NCBI GenBank assembly: GCA_017405765.1
Contig: JAFQZS010000009.1
Location: 1 to 52,835 of the forward strand
Reading direction: 5' to 3'
DNA from: Clostridia bacterium
Lineage (GTDB): Bacteria; Bacillota; Clostridia; Oscillospirales; RGIG577
Length of the DNA stretch: 52,835 nt
Shown: piece after piece, positions 34,259 through 42,681 of the stretch
How the letters are laid out: the number at the start of each line of letters is the position of its first letter
Position numbering within the stretch: the first letter of the stretch is position 1
Position numbers and translations under genes: made by a program
The notes under the pieces: generated by a model
The model's database searches: none
What the model saw: the letters and a program-made list of their open reading frames with translations, nothing else
Told to the model about the DNA's origin: nothing

Positions 34259-37200
34259 TCATTCGGAGCATTTAAGCGCTCCTTTGATCGGCGCGGAATT
34301 CTTGTCAAGCGCAAACAGCCTGTAATGATCCGCTCCGTTATTCACCTCGATCGTCCCCTTAACTTGGGCGCCCCGCGGCGCCTCGGTCATAGCCGTCCCC
34401 AAAAGCTTCCCCTCCGCGTCATACCAGGCCGCGATCAGCTTTGCCGTGCCGCTGCCCGGGAGGTTGAGTTGATATGTTAATATAGTGCCGCTGACAGATG
34501 CGTGATCGCAGCCGATCTCCACCAGGGCGGCGGCAGTCTCTCCGTCTGTAACGGCGCCGCTCGAAAACTTACCGCCCGCCGGTAAAATGAGCTCACAGTC
34601 GTAAAGCTCGACGCCGCCGGCGGCAAATCCGCAGATCGCCCCGCTTTTTCCGGAGGCGGTCACGTTGGAGGCCCAAAGCGCCAGACGGTTGTTTTCGCCT
34701 GTTTGGGCGCTGATAGCGTACTTGCTGCCTTCGACGGTCAGATCCATATTCGACACGGTGAGGGTGCTGTCCGAATCAACTAAAATTCCCCGTCCGGAGA
34801 ATTTGCCGGTGGAGATGACCGTCAGCGGCCCGCCGCTGAGCGTTGTGTCGCCGCCCAGATCCAGGCAGATAAATTTACTTGTTTTCAGAACCGTTCCCGG
34901 CGCTGCAAGTATCCTGAGTTCGTCGATATCGCTTGCAACAATGGTTTCATTTGACTCCAGGCTGCCGCTTATATTCAGCACATTGCTCTCCTCGTCATAG
35001 GAGAATTTCCCGTCGCCCAGAATGTCCGTCTGATTTTGATCCGTCACCTGTATGCCGTTGACCGACAGATCATATTTTGTATGCCAGGCTGTAATGGTCG
35101 CATGGGTCAGCAGATTGCGGTTCTCGTCCACAAGGCACAGATTCGAGTCGGACTCCACAGGCAGCGGTTCCTTTACCTGCCCGTAAACGGGGTCGGTGAT
35201 CGCAGCGTGATCAAGCCCGATGCTCCAAAAGCCGTACATCGCTCCAGTCCCGCTGTCGATATCCACGTTGGAGCGGATGATCCTGGCGTGGGGCGTGCCG
35301 GAGCCGTCGGAGACAATACCCTTTTTGTCGGCTGTGATCTTCAGATCCAGATTAAGAAGCTCTATCAGCGTCCCTTCGCTCACGATGCCGTTCTCCTGGG
35401 TCTTAAGTGTCAGCTTTCCGGTCCCCCGGATAGTCATGGGCGCGCAGGTACGGATACAGTCCGTGCGGCTTCCCAGTATGCTGTCCGTATCCACCTGAAC
35501 GACAAGATTCGGCATCCCGTTCGAAATCACAGGAGAATTCGAGGCGATGGAATAATAGTCCCCGTGGACGGAAAGGGTGACGCCGCCGTCGAAGGAGAAG
35601 ACGCCGTCGCCCAGGATATCCCGCATGTTACCGGTGGTGACCCGGGTCCCGTCCACATACAGATCAAAGGAGTCGGCCAGGCGGAAGACGAGCTTTTCCG
35701 CGTAATTGCCGAAGCTCTGAGCCTGCGTTATGGCCGTGGGGTTCAGAGTCAACGTAAATGCGTTGGCAGTGATCGAGCAGCCGGATACCTTCCGGAAGAG
35801 CACAAAGCTCCCTTCGGGTAAGGTCGCTATCACATCGAAGTTTCCGTCGTTGTCCAGATCCAGATACATTTCGCTGCCGTCCTTGGAGATGTTCCACTTG
35901 ATCTGATGTGCGTTCACAGCTCCCATCAACGTGTGAAGGATCACGTTGTCAAAATCCTTCTTGGGTACCAGAGCCTGTCCGCCGCCCACGTATACAGTGT
36001 AGGAGGATAGAGGGCGTCCCGGCACGAAGGTCGAGACGTTTACCGTATGGTACTGAACGGTACCGTCACTGCAGAGGAAGCGAAAGCGGGCGGAGTAACT
36101 GCCCACCTCGGAGGGCCGGCCCAGGATACAGGGGGGCTCGCTTATGCTGCAGCGCCAGCTCATCCCGGGCGGGAGAGCCCCGCTCAGCAGGTCCATCTGC
36201 ACCACGGCGGAGGGATCCTGCGCCGCCAGATCATAGTGATATTCATTATAGGTGCTTGCCAGAAAGCTCTCGCTTGTCTCCAACTCCTTGCCGGGGACAT
36301 GGACCCTGACGTTATGGTATATCTCCTTGCCGTTTTTCAGCACGATGCGCCATAGGGACGCATACCACCCGGGAATGATTGGCTTGCCCTGAAAGCTCAG
36401 GCCGGTTTCCTTGTCGTAAACGATCTCCATCCCCGGCGGGATCTCTCCGTCTATCTTCCGGTAACCAAAGTTATCTGCCGTATCCCAGTAGTCAAACGTA
36501 AGCGTCTGCTCCGTTCCGGCCTCGGCGAGCAGGGTTTCTTCAGTTGTTTGATCGTTCGTCCTGTCTATAACCAGGATCTCCGCCCGGCGGTTCCCCTTGG
36601 CGCCGCCTTTGAAGGTCACGTTGAAGAAAGCTTCATAGTATCCGGGGACGTCGCCCACATTGCCGCACAGGGCGGGGATATCTTCTCCGCCATATGTCTT
36701 CGTTTTGATCTCGAGCGTACCCGGAAGGCTGCCGCCGATAAGCTCAGTTTTCACAGCGTTAGGGAAGAACTGTTCGATCTCTTGGCCGGTCTCGCAGGAT
36801 ATGTGGATATTTCCGCTGTCTGTCCCTCCGCCGGCCAGAGACAGCCGCCAGGTGGATCTGACGGTTTGGGGCTGATCCCGATGCCCCTCCGCCGGATAGG
36901 GATCCTCCGGAGAACAGAACAGCAGGAAGGCGTCCATGTTTTCGCGCGCCCTCTCTTCCGAAAGGTTGTAGTGGTATGGATCCCAACAAATCGAGCCAAG
37001 GGAAGTGAGGTTTTCCCGGGTGTAATCGTTCAGATTTAAGTTTTCAAGCACATATTGGCACGTCTGTTCCTTCATGTATCGGGCGATCCCGGCTCCGTCC
37101 ATTCCCCGGGTCAGGGCCTCGGCCAGAAATCTCAGGTGCAAATTGTTGGTTGTAAATGTGACAGGCTGGGAATAGCCGTAGACTACCTCCACCCCGGCCT

Positions 37201-38182
37201 CCCGGAGGGGGCGGCACAGGCCGTCGTTCTTCATGCCCATACAGCAGTTCAGGCCGAACAGTCCGGTGACCACCTCGCCCTTCACATGGTTGACGATGAC
37301 GGCGCCGTCGATGCAGCATTTCTCCCATCCGAAGATGAAGACGTGATAGTACTCGTCCCCGTTAGGAGCGGTGACCTTTGCCCCGTCTTTTTCCCAGTCG
37401 ATGCCTGTCCTGTTCGTCAGAGTGAGATACGCGGTGTTGCCCGGCGCGGCGACTAGTTCAAAAAGAGTGTTGTCCGTGCTTCCGTGTGTGTCGAAGAAGA
37501 TCACGCCGTTTTCGGTCAAAGCCTTGGCTATCTTATCGATGGTGACGTCTGTGCCATAATAAAAGGTACACTTTCCGCCGGTGGCCTGTGCGATCTGCAG
37601 ACCCCGGTAATAGACCGATTTTGTAAATCTTTCGTCATAGTTGGGATAGTAGGGGCTGAACACCGCCACGTCGGGGTCGGTGGTGGTCCCGCCCATGAGA
37701 ACGACCTCCTCCGAAGCGCTCTTTGTGCGGGCGGCCTGGGCCTCTTCTAGGGCGGCGATCTTTGCATCCAAGGCTGACGCATCCTCCAACGCCTCCGTGT
37801 CCTCCTGCTCCCGGCCTCCATTGAGCTGGGCCCGCAGATCCGGGGAGTAGCCGTAGACCACGCCGGAGGTGTCCTTCCAGAAGAAAAACGCCCCGCGGCG
37901 TATGACGCTGCCCGGCTCATAATCGGCTCTCGCGGTGACCAGGGCCTCCACCTGTTCGGACAGGGAGGCGTAGTATTCCGGGTTTTTGGCCGGATCCGTC
38001 CCGTCTTCCATGAGGTGTGCGGCCTCTTCTATGCCGGCCTGCTCCAGTTCCCCAATGGCGGTCCACACGTCGCCGTCGTCTATCTTTCGATCATCATCCG
38101 CCAAAGCCCACGTAGGCAGAAGCACTATAAGCATAAGAAGCGCCGTCAATCCTGCAATGATTCGTTTCCGGATCCATGTCAT
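34259..38182 (-). CDS. Large secreted protein with a possible clan-CD cysteine peptidase domain
   Basis: 1307 residues from ATG 38182 (SD AAAAAGGAGG). Signal peptide KRIIAGLTALLMLIVLLPTWALA at the N terminus. Residues 165-400 contain GVIFFDTHGS (His233-Gly234) and, 80 residues on, GLNCCMGM (Cys313/Cys314): the H-G and x-C spacing of caspase/gingipain-type clan-CD peptidases. Around 600-760 come two Ig-like modules of the He-PIG type (GEIPPGM, GALPPGM). Then two copies of a repeat with DLYVDGTRVTTGNMRDILGD and DLSVNGIQVTDQNQTDILGD, typical of extracellular proteins of gut Clostridia. No sortase signal or transmembrane anchor is visible at the end. The peptidase assignment is a motif-based inference. 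GC is higher than in the left island. Confidence 0.7.
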   Translation of the reverse strand: MTWIRKRIIAGLTALLMLIVLLPTWALADDDRKIDDGDVWTAIGELEQAGIEEAAHLMEDGTDPAKNPEYYASLSEQVEALVTARADYEPGSVIRRGAFFFWKDTSGVVYGYSPDLRAQLNGGREQEDTEALEDASALDAKIAALEEAQAARTKSASEEVVLMGGTTTDPDVAVFSPYYPNYDERFTKSVYYRGLQIAQATGGKCTFYYGTDVTIDKIAKALTENGVIFFDTHGSTDNTLFELVAAPGNTAYLTLTNRTGIDWEKDGAKVTAPNGDEYYHVFIFGWEKCCIDGAVIVNHVKGEVVTGLFGLNCCMGMKNDGLCRPLREAGVEVVYGYSQPVTFTTNNLHLRFLAEALTRGMDGAGIARYMKEQTCQYVLENLNLNDYTRENLTSLGSICWDPYHYNLSEERARENMDAFLLFCSPEDPYPAEGHRDQPQTVRSTWRLSLAGGGTDSGNIHISCETGQEIEQFFPNAVKTELIGGSLPGTLEIKTKTYGGEDIPALCGNVGDVPGYYEAFFNVTFKGGAKGNRRAEILVIDRTNDQTTEETLLAEAGTEQTLTFDYWDTADNFGYRKIDGEIPPGMEIVYDKETGLSFQGKPIIPGWYASLWRIVLKNGKEIYHNVRVHVPGKELETSESFLASTYNEYHYDLAAQDPSAVVQMDLLSGALPPGMSWRCSISEPPCILGRPSEVGSYSARFRFLCSDGTVQYHTVNVSTFVPGRPLSSYTVYVGGGQALVPKKDFDNVILHTLMGAVNAHQIKWNISKDGSEMYLDLDNDGNFDVIATLPEGSFVLFRKVSGCSITANAFTLTLNPTAITQAQSFGNYAEKLVFRLADSFDLYVDGTRVTTGNMRDILGDGVFSFDGGVTLSVHGDYYSIASNSPVISNGMPNLVVQVDTDSILGSRTDCIRTCAPMTIRGTGKLTLKTQENGIVSEGTLIELLNLDLKITADKKGIVSDGSGTPHARIIRSNVDIDSGTGAMYGFWSIGLDHAAITDPVYGQVKEPLPVESDSNLCLVDENRNLLTHATITAWHTKYDLSVNGIQVTDQNQTDILGDGKFSYDEESNVLNISGSLESNETIVASDIDELRILAAPGTVLKTSKFICLDLGGDTTLSGGPLTVISTGKFSGRGILVDSDSTLTVSNMDLTVEGSKYAISAQTGENNRLALWASNVTASGKSGAICGFAAGGVELYDCELILPAGGKFSSGAVTDGETAAALVEIGCDHASVSGTILTYQLNLPGSGTAKLIAAWYDAEGKLLGTAMTEAPRGAQVKGTIEVNNGADHYRLFALDKNSAPIKGALKCSE

Positions 38183-38533
38183 GGGAAATGCCTCCTTTTT
38201 GTCTTTTTGTCCGTTCTGCGCAATGTGCCCACAGGGGACGCATCGATCCAACCGTTTAAAAACAGCGGCTTTACCCGCCGCCAAATACGATACGAGCGCA
38301 TCGGTTTATGGATATGTCAAGAATAGTATACCTGTTATTTTCACATTTTTCAATTATCATATCATGATGTGAACCAATCAAAGCGGCGGCGTAAAGATCA
38401 TCTTTGAAAAACCTTTCACAAGACGGCACGGGCGACCTGCCGAAAAGCCTCTCGGATGGCTGCGCCTAGTTTTATTCGCCTCTTTTTTCTCTGCGATTTC
38501 TTTCATGGCGAAAAAATCTATTTTTCTTCATTT
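38183..38533. other. Intergenic region
   Basis: There is no gene between the secreted-protein start and the DUF2249 promoter. It contains the promoter area of the minus-strand secreted protein, but I cannot name a convincing -35/-10 pair. Confidence 0.4.
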
Positions 38534-38576
38534 TGTGGTTATAACCACATACTTCTTTCGTTCGTTATTCTATAAT
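38534..38576 (+). promoter_or_regulatory. CRP/FNR-type palindrome and promoter of the DUF2249 operon
   Basis: The 16-bp perfect palindrome TGTGGTTATAACCACA (38534-38549) is centred at 38541.5. A TATAAT -10 lies at 38571-38576, so the start should be near 38583 and the palindrome centre at about -41.5, the position of class II CRP/FNR-family activators. The -35 itself (CATACT) is poor, as expected for an activated promoter. Confidence 0.65.
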
Positions 38577-38634
38577 TCAATCAGAAGGCAAGAGATGACC
38601 GAAAAACGAGTCATAAGGTAAAGGAGGCATAACA

Positions 38635-39321
38635 ATGAGCTATACAAAATGGAAGGATAAAACGGAAGGCTTTAAAAAAATCGATGTAAGAGGCATTCAG
38701 GGGAATTTCTTTGCGGGACTAAAAAAACAGGCCGCTTCTGTGCCCGCAGGCTCCGGAATTGAAGTTATCCAGAGCTTCGATCCGATACCGCTGTATGAAG
38801 TAATGGAAGGGCTCGGATTTGAGCATTATACCGAGCAAAAGGGCGACGCCGAATATCACGCTTACTTCTATCGCACGGCAGTGAAAACGGAAGAAAATGA
38901 TATACCCATGCGCCCGGCGGCTCTTACAAATATGCCGCTTATCGATGAAAGGCTCGGCAATATCTCCGTCGGCTTTTGGGACCTTACATGGAACGACGAA
39001 AAGCGTCATCTGCCGTATGAGATACGCCTGCTTTTATCGCTTACAAACGCCGTAGGTGCAGGCAGAATGCGCCAGGCAACGCGCGAGCTTGTCAAGGCAT
39101 ACATACATGGGCTTGACAGCGCGGCGCTTGACGATGTGTTTGAGCTTATTGCATGGAATCAGGGCATAGGCTATTTCAGCTCGGAGATAGGTCCCTCAAC
39201 CTTATTCGCGGCATATAAGACGATAAAGAACATGGAAAAACGAGGCGCCGAGCGCAAGGATATATGCGAGGCTCTGAAAGAAAAGTTCGGCGAGAAGAAT
39301 CCCGACGTTAAGGTGATGTGA
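38635..39321 (+). CDS. DUF2249-domain protein
   Basis: 228 residues. The N-terminal 75 residues (IDVRGIQGNFFAGLKKQA, then IEVIQSFDPIPLYEVMEGLGFE) are a DUF2249/TusA-like domain, often found with redox and nitrosative-stress genes. The C-terminal 100 residues (LLLSLTNAVGAGRMRQATRE, EIGPSTLFAAYK) resemble no family I can name with confidence. It starts the operon with the cupin and ferredoxin genes; SD AAAGGAGGCATAAC. Confidence 0.7.
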   Translation: MSYTKWKDKTEGFKKIDVRGIQGNFFAGLKKQAASVPAGSGIEVIQSFDPIPLYEVMEGLGFEHYTEQKGDAEYHAYFYRTAVKTEENDIPMRPAALTNMPLIDERLGNISVGFWDLTWNDEKRHLPYEIRLLLSLTNAVGAGRMRQATRELVKAYIHGLDSAALDDVFELIAWNQGIGYFSSEIGPSTLFAAYKTIKNMEKRGAERKDICEALKEKFGEKNPDVKVM

Positions 39322-39323
39322 GC

Positions 39324-39974
39324 ATGAAGGAAAAAATCGGAGAGGTATTCTCCATAGCAAAGGACAATCAGCCCGTATCCGGCTGCACGATATCCAAAAC
39401 CATATACAGCGGGGCAAACGATATTACTTACTTTTCTCTGGCAAAAAACACCGATATAAGCGCGGAGATATATCCCTATCACAAACTGCTTATAGTGGCG
39501 GACGGCAGCATGGAGGCGTATGGAAGCGATCTAAAGAAGTCTCTGACAACAGGCGACTGCTTGATCACCCACATCAATACGCCGGTGGGCATAAGAACAT
39601 CCAAAGGCGCTGTTTATACGGAAATATCGGTAAGGAGGGATGATGCGATGAACGAAGCGATCAAAGCAGGAGAAGTTTTTAAGCTGGCGGATCTTGTTCC
39701 CTATGTAGACGGAAAGATCGTCAACATGGACGTACTGCATAATGACAAGATGAAATTCGTGGTCATGGCGTTTGACGAGGGCACGGGGCTTCCCGAGCAT
39801 GCGGCTCCCAAAGAGGCTGTGATCTTCGCGCTCGACGGCGAGGGTATAATAGGCTACGAAGGCAGGGAACATTTCATAAAGGCGGGCGAAAACTTCTCTT
39901 TTGCCAAGGGCGGAATGCACTATGTAAAGGCGGCAAAGAAGTTTAAAATGGCGCTTTTATTGACATTGGAATAA
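39324..39974 (+). CDS. Double-cupin protein
   Basis: 216 residues with two cupin-like halves. The second is the clearer one: MAFDEGTGLPEHAAPKEAVIFALDGEGIIGYEGREHFIKAGENFSF-type sequence with HAAP and the late GGMHYVKA histidine. The first half lacks several of the metal-binding histidines. It starts 2 bases after the DUF2249 stop. No enzymatic function is evident; it could be a sensor or storage protein in the same redox-linked unit. Confidence 0.7.
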   Translation: MKEKIGEVFSIAKDNQPVSGCTISKTIYSGANDITYFSLAKNTDISAEIYPYHKLLIVADGSMEAYGSDLKKSLTTGDCLITHINTPVGIRTSKGAVYTEISVRRDDAMNEAIKAGEVFKLADLVPYVDGKIVNMDVLHNDKMKFVVMAFDEGTGLPEHAAPKEAVIFALDGEGIIGYEGREHFIKAGENFSFAKGGMHYVKAAKKFKMALLLTLE

Positions 39975-40001
39975 CAAAACAGGCATAAGGAGGTCAAGAT
40001 C

Positions 40002-40187
40002 ATGAAATACATAGTAAACGAAGCATGCATAGGATGCGGACTCTGCACGGCGTGCTGCCCCGAGGTATTCGCCATGGGCGCGGGCGGCCTTGCCGTCGCC
40101 ATTGATACGGATGTGCCCGAGGAAAATCTTGCCGCCGCAGCCGAAGCGAAAGACGGCTGCCCCGCCTTGGCCATCGAAGAAGCGTAA
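40002..40187 (+). CDS. [4Fe-4S] ferredoxin
   Basis: 61 residues with one cluster: CIGCGLCTACCPEVF supplies three cysteines (Cys10, Cys13, Cys16) and DGCPALAI supplies the fourth. Such monocluster ferredoxins carry single electrons at low potential. The second cluster motif of clostridial 2[4Fe-4S] ferredoxins is absent. Third gene of the DUF2249 operon; SD AAGGAGGTCAAGATC. Confidence 0.85.
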   Translation: MKYIVNEACIGCGLCTACCPEVFAMGAGGLAVAIDTDVPEENLAAAAEAKDGCPALAIEEA

Positions 40188-40220
40188 AAGCAGACGTCTT
40201 TCAAGCGCACATTTTAGAAA

Positions 40221-40250
40221 GATCCCCTGTCGGCTCTCCGACAGGGGATC
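40221..40250. terminator. Perfect terminator hairpin between convergent genes
   Basis: GATCCCCTGTCGG-CTCT-CCGACAGGGGATC, 13-bp perfect arms, usable by the ferredoxin operon and the Nudix gene. Confidence 0.8.
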
Positions 40251-40267
40251 AAATTATTCTGTATTGT

Positions 40268-40876
40268 CTATTTTCGCAAAAGCTCAATGAACTGATAAAG
40301 AAGCTCCGCCGTCAGTCCCCATATTGCGCCGCAGGGACTGTCGTAGAAGTAGAATATGCGGGTGGCATAGGCGAAGGGATAATTTTTTCCGCCGGGTATC
40401 TCGTCATACGGGAAGTCGTCGCCCGGCTGCACCTGAAGCCTCCCCTTATATATCTTCGGCGGCGTGTTGATAAGATGCGAAAGCGGCAGCGAAAATACGC
40501 GCTCCACCTCCGTGGGCTCCGCGCCGCCCTTGTAGTCGTGCAGAAAGCCCAAAAAGGAGTGGACTTCCTTTATGCCGCGCCCCGGAAGGATATGGAGCGG
40601 CGCGATAAGCTCGATATTCTCCTTCGGCAGAAGAAGCTCCTCCGACGTTTCGCGCACGGCCGCCTCTGCGGGCGTTTCCCCCGCCTCCGCGTGTCCCCCG
40701 GGGAAGCATATCTCGCCGCCCTGCGGAATATGGCTCTCCCGCTTTTCAAATACAACGTGAAGCCCTCCGTCCTTCTCTATTATCGGCACAAGCACCGAGG
40801 CTACGGACGTTTTTTTCGGCCTTATAAGCTCCGCCTCGTGTCCCGTAAGCCTTTGCCGTATATCTTTAAGTTCCAT
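40268..40876 (-). CDS. Nudix hydrolase, CoA pyrophosphatase-like
   Basis: 202 residues from ATG 40876 (SD AGGTGG). The Nudix box GGHAEAGETPAEAAVRETSEELL fits GX5EX7REUXEEXGU. The preceding IPQGGEICFPGGHAE is the longer signature of the NudL/CoA-diphosphatase group (PROSITE UPF0035 type). Probably cleaves CoA or related nucleotide diphosphates. Stand-alone gene. Confidence 0.88.
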   Translation of the reverse strand: MELKDIRQRLTGHEAELIRPKKTSVASVLVPIIEKDGGLHVVFEKRESHIPQGGEICFPGGHAEAGETPAEAAVRETSEELLLPKENIELIAPLHILPGRGIKEVHSFLGFLHDYKGGAEPTEVERVFSLPLSHLINTPPKIYKGRLQVQPGDDFPYDEIPGGKNYPFAYATRIFYFYDSPCGAIWGLTAELLYQFIELLRK

Positions 40877-41088
40877 ATATGCCACCTCGATCGAGTTGAT
40901 AATAATATATTATCACTTCCCGCGCGTAAAATCCACATTCACGGATCATAAATATGCGAAAAAGGGCCGCCCATCGTTGAAAGTCTCCCCTTCGTGTTTT
41001 GCATCATAATATATATTTCCGGGATCGGTTGTAATTTTCACGATTCCGTGATATAATATAAACAGCCGCAAATCAAGGGGGTATTTTT

Positions 41089-41268
41089 ATGCCGGTATTG
41101 TCCCGATTTTACGGGATCATTATTCGAATGTATTTTCAGCAGGCGGAGCATGATCCGCCGCATATCCACGCCATTTACGGTGAGGATATGGCCGCGGTTG
41201 ATATAAAGACGGGCGAGGTGCTGGAAGGCCATCTGCCGCCGAAGGCGCTTGCCATGGTACGGGAATGA
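41089..41268 (+). pseudogene. DUF4160 gene interrupted by an in-frame TGA
   Basis: The ATG-started frame (LSRFYGIIIRMYFQQAEHD, PPHIHAIYGEDMAAV, GEVLEGHLPPKALAMVRE) is a DUF4160 protein. TGA at 41266-41268 stands where the family has Trp (E-W-A). Reading on, the same frame gives ADIHKNELLHMWE and ends at TAA 41343, the expected length of about 84 residues. The two-gene DUF4160-DUF2442 unit is a predicted toxin-antitoxin-like pair. Either a nonsense mutation has inactivated it or the sequence has an error (TGG to TGA). Confidence 0.7.
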
Positions 41269-41355
41269 GCGGATATCCATAAAAACGAGCTTCTGCATAT
41301 GTGGGAGACGCAGGAGTTTCGGCCCCTTTCTCCCCTCGAATAAGGAGTTGATACT

Positions 41356-41790
41356 ATGTTCCATAAGGTGAAAACGGTCAACGCTCTGCCGGACTATCGT
41401 CTGAGCGTTCAGTTCGTGGAAGGCGTGACCAAAATATATGACGTAAAGCCCCTGTTTGATAAATGGGCGCCGTTTAAAGCTTTGAAGGATTCGCCGGAGC
41501 TGTTTTTCTGTGTAGAGGTCGACGCGGGCGGCTACGGCGTCATCTGGAATGATGATATTGACCTGTCCTGCGACGAACTGTTTGAAAACGGCGAGGCTGT
41601 CAAAACGCCGTTTGACGGGCTCATGGCCTTTACCGACGCTACCCGGCTTTGGGGTCTCAATGAAAGCACTCTTCGCAAGGCCATCGCCTACGGCAAGCTT
41701 GTAAACGGCGTGGACGCCTGCAAATACGGTAAGCAGTGGGTGATTTCCACCGAGGCCATGAAGCGGGAATACGGCCAGCCGAAACTGTGA
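41356..41790 (+). CDS. DUF2442 protein with a C-terminal helix-turn-helix
   Basis: 144 residues. The N-terminal half (VKTVNALPDYRLSVQFVEGV, WNDDIDLSCDELFENGE) is a DUF2442 domain, the partner of DUF4160 in predicted toxin-antitoxin units. The C-terminal 60 residues (AFTDATRLWGLNESTLRKAI, YGKQWVISTEAMKREYG) look like a MerR/excisionase-like DNA-binding helix-turn-helix. Twelve bases separate it from the end of the extended DUF4160 frame, with AAGGAG as ribosome site. Confidence 0.75.
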   Translation: MFHKVKTVNALPDYRLSVQFVEGVTKIYDVKPLFDKWAPFKALKDSPELFFCVEVDAGGYGVIWNDDIDLSCDELFENGEAVKTPFDGLMAFTDATRLWGLNESTLRKAIAYGKLVNGVDACKYGKQWVISTEAMKREYGQPKL

Positions 41791-41820
41791 ACGGATACTA
41801 TACCGAAATCAAAGCGGACA

Positions 41821-41853
41821 AAACCGGCGCGGCCGTCACGGCCGCGCCGGTTT
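41821..41853. terminator. Strong GC hairpin terminator
   Basis: AAACCGGCGCGGCCGT / ACGGCCGCGCCGGTTT, a 16-bp perfect repeat ending the DUF2442 unit and facing the convergent flavoprotein gene. Confidence 0.8.
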
Positions 41854-41924
41854 CATATCTTTGTTAAGCCGTAATCTTCCGCGTCAAAGCATCTTCACCG
41901 TGAGTCGGCTTTTTCCGCCTTGAC

Positions 41925-42494
41925 TCACGCAAGCAGCCAGTCAACGATATCGTCGGCCGCCTTAACGTAGTCGGGGTTCTCCATAACGCTGCCGGGCACG
42001 CCTACTCCGCCCGCAACGTATGCCTTATAATCAACGAATCCCGCCATCGCAAAGCATCTGAGATCCTCGTCGAGAGCCTTTACATAAACGTCCGCAGGGC
42101 CCACGCCGCAGCAGAGATAGCCCGCTATCTTCTTGTCCTTGCGGCTTGCCATGGAGAAATCGGAGCGCTTGAAATTCATAAACGAATACGTTCTGTCAAG
42201 AAACGCCCGAAGCTGCGCGGGGAAGCGGCCGTAATGCACGGGGCCTAATATCACCATCGCGTCGCACTTGTCTATCTCGGGGATAAGCGCGGTAAAGTCG
42301 TCCTTCTGAATGCAGAAGGGCTCCTCCTTCTTCTTGCAGGCGTCGCACGCCATGCACACGCGCACATCCTTTTCGCCCACGTTGAACTCTACGACCTCGG
42401 CTTTGCCCGCAAGCTTCCCTGCCATATACGCTTCAAGCGCATACGAATTTCCCTTTTTCCTCTTACTTCCGTTCACGATAAGTATTTTTTTCAT
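41925..42494 (-). CDS. Flavodoxin-fold protein of the iron-sulfur flavoprotein type
   Basis: 189 residues. Flavodoxin-like N terminus KILIVNGSKRKKGNSYAL (FMN phosphate loop), the compact cysteine motif CMACDACKKKEEPFC (CxxCxxC and a fourth Cys), as in archaeal and clostridial iron-sulfur flavoproteins, and VILGPVHYGRFPAQLRAFLDRTY. Likely an FMN protein that moves electrons to or from ferredoxin-type partners. A second, more distant relative lies at 43478-43996. Confidence 0.85.
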   Translation of the reverse strand: MKKILIVNGSKRKKGNSYALEAYMAGKLAGKAEVVEFNVGEKDVRVCMACDACKKKEEPFCIQKDDFTALIPEIDKCDAMVILGPVHYGRFPAQLRAFLDRTYSFMNFKRSDFSMASRKDKKIAGYLCCGVGPADVYVKALDEDLRCFAMAGFVDYKAYVAGGVGVPGSVMENPDYVKAADDIVDWLLA

Positions 42495-42627
42495 ATTTCA
42501 TCTCCCTTTCGCTTTATAAGTCGTCCGAAACGCCGCAGGAGCGTCTGCGGCGCGTGTATATTTGTAATATATCATAATTCAGGATTTTTTGTCAATTTTC
42601 TTTTGTAAAATATTTGCAAAAATAAGC

Positions 42628-42672
42628 AAAAACGCCTCTTTTGCCCGCAAAACGGATCGTGAGGCGTTTTTT
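42628..42672 (-). terminator. Terminator after the lipoprotein gene
   Basis: On the minus strand AAAAACGCCTC...GAGGCGTTTTT with a 22-nt loop directly after the lipoprotein stop, followed by a T-run. Confidence 0.7.
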
Positions 42673-42681
42673 CACTTTGTC

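Noticed and set aside
33982-34325. Two overlapping plus-strand frames of 79 and 113 residues
   Set aside because: Low-complexity, no ribosome site, crossing a terminator hairpin; treated as noise.
34665-37750. Many long frames opposite the large secreted protein (up to 261 residues)
   Set aside because: They are shadows caused by GC-biased codon use of the gene on the other strand and show no family motifs.
41266-41268. TGA read as tryptophan or selenocysteine
   Set aside because: Other genes in the window use TGA as a normal stop (for example recX/prmC and DUF1385 ends), TGG as Trp, and no SECIS-like hairpin follows. A mutation or error is more likely.
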